From Paracoccus sp. (in: a-proteobacteria) (lineage in GTDB: Bacteria; Pseudomonadota; Alphaproteobacteria; Rhodobacterales; Rhodobacteraceae), in the NCBI RefSeq assembly GCF_030538655.1, contig NZ_JAUNTO010000025.1, forward strand, positions 1-36,704: a stretch of DNA of 36,704 nucleotides, in the 5' to 3' direction. Made by a program: the position numbers and the translations under genes. Of this stretch, positions 9,768 to 17,785 are shown in pieces. The notes under the pieces are model-generated. The model made no database searches, was not told the origin of the DNA, and saw nothing but the letters and a program-made list of their open reading frames with translations. How positions within the stretch are numbered: the first letter of the stretch is position 1; every line of letters starts with the position of its first letter.

Positions 9768-10457
9768 CTAGCCTGCCGCCGGCCGCTCGGAATAGCGGTC
9801 AACCAACTGACCGCGATGCGGGCGGGTCAGCACGGTAAAGCGGATCAGCTCCTCGGCCACGTCAACGATCCGGTCGTAATAAGGCGAAGCCCGCATCCGC
9901 CCGTTTTCGTCAAACTCGGCATGAACGCGCGCCACTGACGACTGGTTGGGAATGGTGAACATCCGCATCCATCGCCCCAGCACCCGCATGGTATTCAGCG
10001 CATTAAAGCTTTGCGAGCCACCACAGACCTGCATCAGCGCCAGACAGCGCCCCTGCGTGGGCCGGATCGCGCCAATCGACAGCGGGATGTGGTCGATCTG
10101 CGCCTTCATCAGCCCCGACATCTGGCCATGCGTTTCGGGGCTGGACCAGATCATCGCATCGCTCCACAACACATGTTCGTGCAGATCGGCGATGGCGGGA
10201 TGGCCATCCTCGTGCTGATCGGGAAAGGGCAGATCAGCGGGGTCAAATATCCGCACCTCGGCCCCCATGACGATCAGCAGACGCGCGGCCTCTTCGGCCA
10301 CCAGCCGCGAATAGCTGTGCGGGCGCAGGCTGCCATACAGCAGCAACACCCGCACCGGCGGCTCATCGGGGCCAAGCCCCGCCGCCGGACGTGGCAACAG
10401 ACGCGAACGGTCCAGCGCGGGCAGATGATGCGGGTCAGGCAGATCGCGCAGGCGCAT
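9768..10457 (-). CDS. arsH: ArsH-type NADPH-dependent FMN reductase
   Basis: A 229-residue flavodoxin-like protein of the ArsH family. The FMN phosphate loop is [10 protein letters not shown] at about residues 43-52. Further family blocks are [22 protein letters not shown] and [25 protein letters not shown]. ArsH proteins oxidise trivalent organoarsenicals or act as quinone/chromate reductases. Its ATG overlaps the arsC stop (TGATG), indicating an arsC-arsH coupled pair. No arsR, arsB or acr3 is in the window. Confidence 0.92.
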   Translation of the reverse strand: MRLRDLPDPHHLPALDRSRLLPRPAAGLGPDEPPVRVLLLYGSLRPHSYSRLVAEEAARLLIVMGAEVRIFDPADLPFPDQHEDGHPAIADLHEHVLWSDAMIWSSPETHGQMSGLMKAQIDHIPLSIGAIRPTQGRCLALMQVCGGSQSFNALNTMRVLGRWMRMFTIPNQSSVARVHAEFDENGRMRASPYYDRIVDVAEELIRFTVLTRPHRGQLVDRYSERPAAG

Positions 10458-10813
10458 CAGGGCAAGACCTTGCGCACCGCCTCAATCGGCCGCGCGATCA
10501 CCGCGCCCCTGGCCGAAAACACCACCGGGCGCTGGATCAGGATCGGATGCGCGGCCATGGCGGCGATCAGATCGTCATCGCTTAACCCCGGATCACCCAG
10601 GCCCAGTTCGGCATAAGGCGTGCCCTTTTGCCGGATCAGGTCGCGCGCAGGAATCCCCAGTGCGTCCAGCGCCGCCCGGATTTCCGCGACCGAGGGCGGG
10701 TCTTTCTGATAATCGCGCACCACGGGGTCAATGCCCGCATCGCGGATCAGCGCCAGCGCATTGCGCGAGGTGCTGCATTTCGGGTTGTGCCAGATGGTAA
10801 CGGTATCGCTCAT
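10457..10813 (-). CDS. arsC: Arsenate reductase, glutaredoxin-dependent ArsC family
   Basis: A 118-residue protein with the ArsC fold. The active-site Cys13 lies in [11 protein letters not shown], and the three arsenate-binding arginine regions are represented by IRQKG, IQRPVVF and ARPIEAV. It would reduce As(V) to As(III) using glutathione and glutaredoxin. Close relatives of uncertain function (YfgD-like) share these motifs. It lies 51 nt downstream of the MDR gene and overlaps arsH, so it is probably part of an lrp-MDR-arsC-arsH transcription unit. Confidence 0.9.
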   Translation of the reverse strand: MSDTVTIWHNPKCSTSRNALALIRDAGIDPVVRDYQKDPPSVAEIRAALDALGIPARDLIRQKGTPYAELGLGDPGLSDDDLIAAMAAHPILIQRPVVFSARGAVIARPIEAVRKVLP

Positions 10814-10864
10814 GCCCCCAGACTAGCCCGCGCGCCCGCCCCGCAGCAAGGCCGGAAAGCCGCG

Positions 10865-11887
10865 CTAGCCTGGCATCTGAACCACGACCTTACCCTTGGC
10901 GCGTCCGGTTTCCAGATAGGCCATCGCATCCGCGATCTGGTCAAAGGGGAACACGCGGTCGATGACCGGATGCAGAACCCCGTCGTCAATCAGCCCTGCC
11001 AGCAGCGCCAGATCGGGGCCAGAGGGGTGCATGAACAGATAACGATAGCGCACCCCGGCCCGCGCCGCCCCCGCCCGGATCTTGCGCGAGACCAGCCAGA
11101 ACAGCGCCGCCATCACCGGCCCGCGTCCCAGATCCTTGCGCGCGGTGACGGGTTCGGGCATTCCGGCGATAGACACGACCGTGCCGCCGGGGCGCATAAT
11201 GGAAAAGGTCTGCATCAAGGTGTCGCCGCCGATCAGATCAAAGGCGGCATCCAGATCGCCCAGCAGATCAGAGAAATTTTCCGATGTGTAATCAATGATC
11301 TGATCCGCACCCAACCGTTCGACCAGCGCCCGCCCGCGCGGGGATGCCGTGGTGGCGACCCATGCGCCCATCCATTTCGCCAGAGGGATCGCAAAGCTGC
11401 CGACCCCGCCAGCGCCGCCCGAGATGAACACACGCCCCCCCGCCCGCAGCGCCAGTTCGTCGCGCAGCGCCTGCACGGCCGTCAGCCCGGCCAAAGGCAC
11501 CCCCGCCGCCGTCACAAAGTCAACCGAAGCCGGCATCGGCGCCAGAACCTCGACCGGCAGCGCGGCATATTCGGCAAAGGCCCCCATCGCATCCTTTGGC
11601 GTGCGCGCAAACACCCGGTCGCCGCGCGCAAAGCCGGTGACGCCCGGCCCGCAATCCACCACCTCGCCTGCCAGTTCATTGCCCATCACGGCGGGCATGG
11701 GGTATTTCTGAATAACCTTCAGCATCCCCTGCCGGATTTTGAAATCGACCGGGTTCAGCCCCGCCGCGCGCACCCGCACCAAGACCTGCCCCGGCCCCGC
11801 GACCGGGCGCGGCACATCGCGCAAAGCCGCCGCATCCGGGCCGCCGTATGTCGTCATCATACAGGCGCGCATCATATCCTTGGTCAT
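10865..11887 (-). CDS. NAD(P)-dependent medium-chain (quinone oxidoreductase-like) alcohol dehydrogenase
   Basis: A 340-residue MDR-superfamily protein without the catalytic zinc ligands, so of the quinone oxidoreductase/enoyl reductase branch. The N-terminal GroES-like domain (AGLNPVDFKIRQGML) is followed by a Rossmann domain with SGGAGGVGSFAIPLAKWMGA as the NADP(H)-binding loop. It likely reduces quinones or unsaturated carbonyls; the substrate is unknown. ATG 11887 overlaps the lrp stop (ATGA). Its position after a Lrp regulator and before arsC suggests detoxification or redox function. Confidence 0.88.
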   Translation of the reverse strand: MTKDMMRACMMTTYGGPDAAALRDVPRPVAGPGQVLVRVRAAGLNPVDFKIRQGMLKVIQKYPMPAVMGNELAGEVVDCGPGVTGFARGDRVFARTPKDAMGAFAEYAALPVEVLAPMPASVDFVTAAGVPLAGLTAVQALRDELALRAGGRVFISGGAGGVGSFAIPLAKWMGAWVATTASPRGRALVERLGADQIIDYTSENFSDLLGDLDAAFDLIGGDTLMQTFSIMRPGGTVVSIAGMPEPVTARKDLGRGPVMAALFWLVSRKIRAGAARAGVRYRYLFMHPSGPDLALLAGLIDDGVLHPVIDRVFPFDQIADAMAYLETGRAKGKVVVQMPG

Positions 11888-12408
11888 CCCCGCACCCCCG
11901 TCAGATCGGGGATCGGCAGGGCGCTGGTGGCCTTCAGCTCTTCCATCGACAACAGGGCGGTGACATTGTGGATTTTCACCTCGGAAATCAGCGCCTGATA
12001 GAAACGGTCATAGGCACGCGCATTCCGCACCTGCACCTTGAGGATATAGTCGATGTCGCCCGCCAGCCGATGCGCCTCGATCACCTCGGGGCGGGCGCGG
12101 ACGGCGGCCAGAAAGCGCGCGGCCCAGTCGGGGTCATGTTCGCTGGTGCGCACCAGAACAAAGAAACATGCCTCCAGCCCCAGTGCCTCGGGGTCCAAAA
12201 TCGCGACCTGACGGCGGATCACCCCGGCTTCGCGCAGACGGCGGATGCGGTTCCAGACCGGGGTCTTGGATGCGCCCACGCGGCGGGCCATTTCGTCCAG
12301 CGACAGGCTGGCATCCTCTTGCAGCAGCGCAAGGATTTTCCGGTCCACGTCATCCAGACGGACAGCGTTTTCATCAGACCCCGATGTTTTGGAACCATGT
12401 TCAACCAT
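11884..12408 (-). CDS. Lrp/AsnC-family transcriptional regulator
   Basis: The protein has 174 residues from ATG 12408 (MVEHGSKTSG), chosen for the GAGGG 7 nt upstream. The N-terminal helix-turn-helix (about residues 18-75: LDDVDRKILALLQEDASLS, then EMARRVGASKTPVWNRI) is followed by the RAM effector domain (LEACFFVLVRT, GDIDYILKV). It is divergent from the sulfate-assimilation operon. Lrp-family proteins of the DecR/CyuR kind respond to cysteine, so control of the cys genes is a reasonable inference. Control of its own downstream genes is equally possible. Confidence 0.92.
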   Translation of the reverse strand: MVEHGSKTSGSDENAVRLDDVDRKILALLQEDASLSLDEMARRVGASKTPVWNRIRRLREAGVIRRQVAILDPEALGLEACFFVLVRTSEHDPDWAARFLAAVRARPEVIEAHRLAGDIDYILKVQVRNARAYDRFYQALISEVKIHNVTALLSMEELKATSALPIPDLTGVRG

Positions 12409-12446
12409 GACGCACCCTCGCAATAATTCATCCTTATTTTCCCGAC

Positions 12447-12500
12447 CCTATCGCCAAAATCCAGAACAAAATTCTATATAGAGATCATCCAAACGATAGG
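12447..12500. promoter_or_regulatory. Inverted repeats in the lrp-cys divergent intergenic region
   Basis: Two 7-bp arms, CCTATCG (12447-12453) and CGATAGG (12494-12500), face each other across 40 bp. Between them is a smaller symmetric site, AGAACAAAATTCT (12463-12475), which resembles a Lrp-type AT-rich box. The arrangement fits a Lrp octamer wrapping both promoters. There is no experimental support in the sequence itself. Confidence 0.35.
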
Positions 12501-12507
12501 TGCTTCC

Positions 12508-12864
12508 ATGTCCAAAGCCTTTGCGCCCACGCAGGCCAAACCCGGTGTCATCACCGCCAACCATCTGCGCGAAGGTCATAACGTGTGGATGTGCGACGGC
12601 GGCTGGACCCATGATCCGCGTCAGGCCACCCTGTTCGAAGACGAAGCCATCGCCCAGATCGCCCTGATCGAAGCCCTGGCGCAGTCCGACATCGTTGTCG
12701 GCCCCTATCTGATCGAGGCAAAGCGCGGCCCCAACGGCCCCGAACCGACCCATTTCCGCGAGGCGTTCCGCCAGCACGGGCCGACTAATTACAGCCACCG
12801 CGCACAGCCGTCCACGCCGTTCCAACCTGCCCGCACCCGCCAGCCGGAGACTGCCGATGTTTGA
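12508..12864 (+). CDS. DUF2849 domain protein of the sulfate-assimilation operon
   Basis: A 118-residue protein of the DUF2849 family, which in alphaproteobacteria lies immediately upstream of the sulfite reductase gene. Typical segments are ITANHLREGHNVWMCDGGW and VVGPYLIEAKRGPNGPEPTHFRE. Its role is unknown; the fixed neighbourhood points to sulfite reductase function or assembly. ATG 12508 has an AGGTG upstream. It overlaps cysI by 8 nt. In several relatives cysG (sirohaem synthase) precedes it, but here the first gene is DUF2849 itself. Confidence 0.88.
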   Translation: MSKAFAPTQAKPGVITANHLREGHNVWMCDGGWTHDPRQATLFEDEAIAQIALIEALAQSDIVVGPYLIEAKRGPNGPEPTHFREAFRQHGPTNYSHRAQPSTPFQPARTRQPETADV

Positions 12865-14518
12865 TTCCCGCACGACCTCGGATGATTATATCCGTCACCG
12901 CGCCGCACAGTTCCGCGCGCAGGTCGCCCGCCGCCTCGATGGCTCGCTGACCGAGGATGAATTCCGCCCGCTGCGGCTGATGAACGGTGTCTATCTGCAA
13001 TTGCACGCCTATATGCTGCGGGTGGCGATCCCCTATGGCACCATCAGCCCGACGCAAATTCGGATGCTGGCCGAAATCGCGGATCGCTGGGATCGCGGCT
13101 ATGGCCACTTTACCACGCGGCAGAACATCCAGTTCAACTGGCCCAAGCTGGTGGACGTGCCCGATATGCTGGATGCGCTGGCATCCGTGGGGATGCACGC
13201 GATCCAGACCAGCGGCAACACCATCCGCAACACCACCACCGACGTGTTCGCCGGTGCCGCCGCGGATGAAATCGAAGACCCGCGCCCATGGGCCGAAATG
13301 ATCCGCATGTGGTCCACCGACCACGCCGAATTCCAGTTCCTGCCGCGCAAGTTCAAGATCGCCATTTCCGCCGGGGCCAAAGATCGCGCCCTTGTCGCCG
13401 CCCATGACATCGGGCTGCGCATCGTGCGGCAGGACGGGCAGACCGGCTTTCAGGTCTGGGTCGGCGGCGGTCTGGGCCGCACCCCGATGCTGGGTCAGGT
13501 CATCCGCGAATTCCTGCCCGCCGAAGACCTGCTGCCCTATCTTGAGGCGATCATCGCCACCTACAACCTGTCGGGGCGGCGCGATAACAAATACAAGGCG
13601 CGGATCAAGATCACCGTGTCCGAACGCGGCATCGACGTGTTCCGCGCCGAAACCGAGGAAGAATTCGCCAACCGCCGCCGCGCCTTTACCGGCGCCGACC
13701 GCGATGCGTTGGCCAGCTTTCGCGAACGCTTTGCCGCGCCGGAATTCCGCGTTGCGGAGACTGGCGCGTTCGACGCCGCCCGCGCCGCGCGCCCCGGTTT
13801 CCGATCGTGGAGCGATACCAACCTGCATCCGCACCGCGCGCCGGGCTATACCTCGGTCGTGGTGACGCTGAAATCGCCGGGCGTAACGCCGGGCGATGCC
13901 ACCAGCGACCAGATGCGCCTGATCGCCACGCTGGCCGAACAGTTCGGCCACGGCGACATCCGCATCAGCCACGATCAGAACGTGGTGCTGCCGCATGTCC
14001 ATAAATCCGATCTTGAGGCGGTCTATGACGCGCTGCTGGACGCCGGGCTGGCCACCGCCAACGCCGGGCTGACCAGCGACATCATCGCTTGCCCCGGCAT
14101 GGATTACTGCGCGCTGGCCACCGCCCGGTCGATCCCCATCGCGCAGGAAATCGCCGACCATTTCCGCGCCCAGGGGCTGGAGGATGAGATCGGCCAGATG
14201 AAGATCCGTATCTCGGGCTGCATCAACGCCTGCGGCCATCACCATCTGGGCCATATCGGCATTCTGGGGCTGGATCGCGCCGGGGTCGAGAATTACCAGA
14301 TCACCCTTGGCGGCGACGGGTTCGAAATCCCCGCGATTGGCGAACGCGCCGGGGCCGGTTTCCCCTATGATCAGGTCGTTCCCGCCATCGACCGGCTGAT
14401 GCGCGCCTATCTGGACCTGCGCAGCGGCCCCGAGGAACGCTTTATCGACGCCTATCGCCGCCTTGGCCAAGCCCCGTTCAAGGCCGCGCTTTACCCCGAG
14501 GCCGCACATGCTGGATGA
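12857..14518 (+). CDS. cysI: Sulfite reductase (ferredoxin-type nitrite/sulfite reductase family)
   Basis: A 553-residue sirohaem protein that reduces sulfite to sulfide with six electrons. It has the two ferredoxin-like half domains typical of the family. The [4Fe-4S]-sirohaem ligands are C412 and C418 (IIACPGMDYCALA) and C455 and C459 (ISGCINACGHHH). No flavoprotein CysJ is present, so electrons probably come from ferredoxin or directly from the fpr product downstream. The family also includes nitrite reductases, but the cysH and DUF934 neighbours favour sulfite. It overlaps cysH by 11 nt. Confidence 0.93.
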   Translation: MFDSRTTSDDYIRHRAAQFRAQVARRLDGSLTEDEFRPLRLMNGVYLQLHAYMLRVAIPYGTISPTQIRMLAEIADRWDRGYGHFTTRQNIQFNWPKLVDVPDMLDALASVGMHAIQTSGNTIRNTTTDVFAGAAADEIEDPRPWAEMIRMWSTDHAEFQFLPRKFKIAISAGAKDRALVAAHDIGLRIVRQDGQTGFQVWVGGGLGRTPMLGQVIREFLPAEDLLPYLEAIIATYNLSGRRDNKYKARIKITVSERGIDVFRAETEEEFANRRRAFTGADRDALASFRERFAAPEFRVAETGAFDAARAARPGFRSWSDTNLHPHRAPGYTSVVVTLKSPGVTPGDATSDQMRLIATLAEQFGHGDIRISHDQNVVLPHVHKSDLEAVYDALLDAGLATANAGLTSDIIACPGMDYCALATARSIPIAQEIADHFRAQGLEDEIGQMKIRISGCINACGHHHLGHIGILGLDRAGVENYQITLGGDGFEIPAIGERAGAGFPYDQVVPAIDRLMRAYLDLRSGPEERFIDAYRRLGQAPFKAALYPEAAHAG

Positions 14519-15239
14519 ACCTCTCCAAGATCGCGCCGCGCGGCTGAATGACCGCTATCGCCATCACGCGGCGGTCGAGGTGCTGCGCCGCGCCGTGAAC
14601 GACCCTGATCTGGGCCGGGTCACGCTGGTGTCGTCCTTTGGCGCGGAATCGGTGGTGCTGCTGCATATGGTCAGCATCGCCGCGCCGGGCCTGCCGGTGC
14701 TGTTCATCGACACGCAGATGCTGTTCCCCGAAACGCTGGAATATCAGGCCGAGGTCGCGGCCAAACTGGGCCTGACCAATGTGCAGGTCGTCCGCGCCTC
14801 GGATGCGGAAATCGCCCGCAACGACCCCGACGGCACCCTGCATCAGTTCAACACCGACGCCTGCTGCGATTTCCGCAAGACGATCCCGCTGGAACGCGAG
14901 CTGTCAAAATTCGACGCATGGATCACCGGGCGCAAACGCTTTCAGGGCGGGCAGCGCACCGAGTTGGAGTTCTTTGAACCCGAGGAACCCTCGCGGCTGC
15001 GCATCAATCCGCTGGCCCACTGGCGGGCGCAGGATGTGCAGGAATACATGATCGAAAACCGCCTGCCGCGTCACCCGCTGGTCGCCAAGGGCTACCCCTC
15101 GATCGGTTGCGCGCCCTGCACCTCGCCCGTCAAACCCGGCGAAGACCCGCGCGCCGGCCGCTGGCGGGGCAGCGCGAAAACCGAATGCGGCATTCATTTT
15201 ATCGGCGGCAAGATGGTCCGCGGAAAGGTTCCGGCATGA
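14508..15239 (+). CDS. cysH: Phosphoadenylyl-/adenylyl-sulfate reductase
   Basis: A 243-residue PAPS/APS reductase. The N-terminal PP-loop-like motif is TLVSSFGAESVVLLHM. The Cys pair in DACCDFRK together with GCAPC in the C-terminal part gives the CC...CxxC signature of the [4Fe-4S]-containing type, which usually prefers APS. The C-terminal ECGIH holds the catalytic cysteine. ATG 14508 overlaps the cysI stop; a longer frame would overlap cysI by much more. It releases sulfite for CysI. Confidence 0.94.
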   Translation: MLDEPLQDRAARLNDRYRHHAAVEVLRRAVNDPDLGRVTLVSSFGAESVVLLHMVSIAAPGLPVLFIDTQMLFPETLEYQAEVAAKLGLTNVQVVRASDAEIARNDPDGTLHQFNTDACCDFRKTIPLERELSKFDAWITGRKRFQGGQRTELEFFEPEEPSRLRINPLAHWRAQDVQEYMIENRLPRHPLVAKGYPSIGCAPCTSPVKPGEDPRAGRWRGSAKTECGIHFIGGKMVRGKVPA

Positions 15240-15604
15240 GCAATATTCTGGTCCGTGACGACGGCTTTCACCCGGTTGATGCCGCCGCCGACATCACGCT
15301 GGCGCCCGAAACGACGCCCGCCGAACTGCCCGATCACCTGCATCACAGCCTGATCGCGCTGGACTTTCCGGCGATGACCGACGGGCGCGGCTTTACCTTG
15401 GCGCGGCAACTCCGCGAATTGGGCTACGCGGGCCGGCTGCGCGCCACCGGCAAACTGATCGCCGATCAATACGCCATGGCCCGCCGCGTCGGCATTGACG
15501 AGGTGGAAATCACCGCCGATCTGGCCGCCCGCCAGCCGCAGGACCAATGGCTGGCCCGCGCCGACTGGCAAGACTTCGATCACCGCGCCACATTGGCGGG
15601 CTGA
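15236..15604 (+). CDS. DUF934 protein of the sulfate-assimilation operon
   Basis: A 122-residue protein of the DUF934 (CysX-like) family, nearly always found beside cysH and cysI in proteobacteria. The core reads HHSLIALDFPAMTDGRGFTL and ARQLRELGYAGRLRATG, then LIADQYAMARRVGIDEVEI. ATG 15236 overlaps the cysH stop as ATGA. The function is not established in the literature I know; the strict association suggests an accessory role in sulfite reduction. Confidence 0.9.
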   Translation: MSNILVRDDGFHPVDAAADITLAPETTPAELPDHLHHSLIALDFPAMTDGRGFTLARQLRELGYAGRLRATGKLIADQYAMARRVGIDEVEITADLAARQPQDQWLARADWQDFDHRATLAG

Positions 15605-15656
15605 TCGGGGTTTCCCTGCCGCCTTGCTTGGCATAGAGATATTCAGGAATTGACCG

Positions 15657-16493
15657 ATGACACTGGATCTTCCCGTGGCCGATACCGCTGCCCCCAAGAA
15701 AACCCTGCCCGACGCCCAGACCGTCACATCGGTAAAACACTGGACCGACAGCCTGTTTTCCTTCCGCGTCACACGACCGGCCAGCCTGCGCTTTCGCTCG
15801 GGCGAGTTTGTGATGATCGGCCTTTTGGGCGACAATGACAAACCGCTGCTGCGCGCCTATTCCATCGCCAGCCCCAACTGGGATGACGAGCTGGAGTTTT
15901 ATTCGATCAAGGTGCCGAACGGCCCGCTGACCTCGCGCCTTCAGCACATCAAACCCGGCGATCAGATCATCCTGCGGCCCAAGCCCGTCGGCACGCTGGT
16001 GCTGGACGCGCTGCTGCCGGGCAAGCGGATGTGGTTTCTGGCCACCGGCACCGGCATCGCGCCCTTTGCCAGCCTGATGCGCGACCCCGAAACCTATGAA
16101 CGGTATGAGCAGGTCATCATGATGCACACCTGCCGCACCGCCGAGGAACTGACCTACGGCCGCGAACTGGTGGAAAACCTGCGCCATGACCCGCTGCTGG
16201 GCGAACTCTATGGCGAGGATTTCGCCAACCGCCTGCTGTATTATCCCACCACCACGCGCGAAGATTCCCCGCTGATGGGCCGGATCACCGATAACCTGAC
16301 CTCGGGCAAGGTGTTCACCGATCTGAACCTGCCGCCGATGAACGTCGAAAACGACCGCGCCATGGTCTGCGGCAGCCTGGCCTTTAACGTCGATGTCAAA
16401 GCCGTGCTGGAAGGCTTTGGCCTGCGCGAAGGCGCCAACAGCGACCCGCGCGAATTCGTCGTCGAAAAGGCCTTTGTCGGCGACGGCATCTGA
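15657..16493 (+). CDS. fpr: Ferredoxin-NADP(+) reductase
   Basis: A 278-residue FAD enzyme that passes electrons between NADPH and ferredoxin. The FAD-binding motif RAYSIASP is at about residues 66-73, the NADP loop ATGTGIAPFASL is in the second domain, and the C-terminus REFVVEKAFVG has the aromatic/hydrophobic end of the bacterial class. It starts 52 nt after DUF934, with an AGGA upstream. Placement at the end of the cys operon suggests it supplies reduced ferredoxin for CysI. Confidence 0.94.
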   Translation: MTLDLPVADTAAPKKTLPDAQTVTSVKHWTDSLFSFRVTRPASLRFRSGEFVMIGLLGDNDKPLLRAYSIASPNWDDELEFYSIKVPNGPLTSRLQHIKPGDQIILRPKPVGTLVLDALLPGKRMWFLATGTGIAPFASLMRDPETYERYEQVIMMHTCRTAEELTYGRELVENLRHDPLLGELYGEDFANRLLYYPTTTREDSPLMGRITDNLTSGKVFTDLNLPPMNVENDRAMVCGSLAFNVDVKAVLEGFGLREGANSDPREFVVEKAFVGDGI

Positions 16494-16521
16494 CGCACCG
16501 TCATGGCGCTGGCATTGACAG

Positions 16522-16552
16522 AAGGGCGGGTTCATGCGAACCCGCCCTTTGT
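16522..16552 (+). terminator. Intrinsic terminator after fpr
   Basis: A perfect 12-bp stem (AAGGGCGGGTTC at 16522-16533 with GAACCCGCCCTT at 16538-16549) closes a 4-nt loop ATGC and runs into TTTGTCCCCTT. It lies 28 nt after the fpr stop and closes the sulfate-assimilation operon. Confidence 0.9.
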
Positions 16553-16579
16553 CCCCTTAATCATGATTTCCGGTTTCTC

Positions 16580-17683
16580 ATGGCCTCCTCTGTTTTCTCT
16601 GCATCGGCGCTTTTTCTGAAACAGCGCGCGGAACGGGTGGGGAACAGCCTTGCCTATCGGCTGCATTTCCCGCGCAACCAATATGCGGGCCTGCCCGACG
16701 CGCAGCCCAAGGCAACCGGCAAGATGATCCCGTGCCGCACCGCCCTGTTCGATCCCGATCAACTGGATCGCGTCACCGCATGTGGCTTTGGCCGGGAACT
16801 GCACAGCGAAGTGATGAAGGTGACAGCCACCGCCTTTCTCGAAGTGTCGGCCGACGTGTTCGAGCTGGGACCGGCGACGGTCGCGGGCGGCATGATATTT
16901 TCACAGCATGGCCGCTATTTCATCGGGCCAAAGCACCCCAGCTTTGGCCAGATCCGCGCCGCGGAACAGATCGACGGCCCGGTGGTGCTGGCGAATTCGA
17001 CGCAGGGCCTGAAATATTTCGGCCATTGGCTGGCGGATGATACGCCGGTGTTCGAACAGTATCGCGACCACCCCGGCCTGCTGTCCCTGCCCCGCCCGAC
17101 ATGGACGGACGCTGCCGCCTATGAACAGCTTTTCGATCACAACTGGCACGAGGTTGCGGCCTTTTCCACGCCCTCGCTGACCGTGGTGCGCGAACTGGGC
17201 TTTAATCTGTCCAAGGCCGAACGCTTGACCCGCCTGCGCGACCGGATACGCAGCAAGATCGCACCGGCGCAACCGGGCCGGATCGTGTTCATCCGCCGTG
17301 GCGGCAGCGGCGAAAGCCGCGACATCGTTAACTGGCCCGAACTTGAACCCGTGCTGCAACAGGCGGGGATCACCATCCTGAATCCCGAAGGCGATACCGG
17401 CGAATTCGTGCGGCAATTGCTGGATGCTTCGCTGATTATCTCGGTCGAGGGCAGCCAGATGTGCCATGCGGTCTATGGCATCCGTCAGGGTGGGGCCATT
17501 CTTGTGCTGCAACCGCCAGACCGCTTTTATAACCCGCATCACGAATGGGCGCGGCTGATGGACATCGCCTATGGCTTTGTCGTCGGCCAGACCGCCGAGG
17601 GTGGCTTTACCATCGACGCCGACGAATTGCTGTCGATGGCCGACCGTCTGCTGACCACCACCGGCAATCTGCCCGAAGTGTGA
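16580..17683 (+). CDS. Glycosyltransferase family 61 (DUF563-like) protein
   Basis: A 367-residue protein. The C-terminal half has the GT61/DUF563 pattern: RIVFIRRGGSGESRDIVNW, then an Asn/Pro-rich turn and a segment ending DASLIISVEGSQMCHAVYGI, the conserved EGSQ/H motif. The N-terminal part contains FGHWLADD, another common GT61 block. Such enzymes add sugars such as xylose or GlcNAc to polysaccharides or glycoproteins; in bacteria they often belong to capsule or exopolysaccharide loci, but none is here. The ribosome-binding site before ATG 16580 is weak, so the exact start is uncertain. Confidence 0.8.
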   Translation: MASSVFSASALFLKQRAERVGNSLAYRLHFPRNQYAGLPDAQPKATGKMIPCRTALFDPDQLDRVTACGFGRELHSEVMKVTATAFLEVSADVFELGPATVAGGMIFSQHGRYFIGPKHPSFGQIRAAEQIDGPVVLANSTQGLKYFGHWLADDTPVFEQYRDHPGLLSLPRPTWTDAAAYEQLFDHNWHEVAAFSTPSLTVVRELGFNLSKAERLTRLRDRIRSKIAPAQPGRIVFIRRGGSGESRDIVNWPELEPVLQQAGITILNPEGDTGEFVRQLLDASLIISVEGSQMCHAVYGIRQGGAILVLQPPDRFYNPHHEWARLMDIAYGFVVGQTAEGGFTIDADELLSMADRLLTTTGNLPEV

Positions 17684-17785
17684 TCCCTCATCACGCGGTT
17701 ATCACGTGCCTTTTTGGAACCCTTGGCGCAGGGGATGGTTATGCTGTGGTCAAACGACCGTTGCAGCCAGCGAAAAGGACTGTTC

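Noticed and set aside
12785-14509. 574-codon open frame on the minus strand opposite cysI
   Set aside because: It is a shadow frame of the GC-rich cysI gene with no domain, biased composition and no ribosome-binding site. CysI has clear cluster ligands on the plus strand.
17716-17740. GGAAC-N16-GGTT upstream of the OmpA-family gene, resembling an EcfG-type promoter
   Set aside because: The -10 differs from the usual CGTT and many Rhodobacterales lack the EcfG system, so I could not support the assignment.
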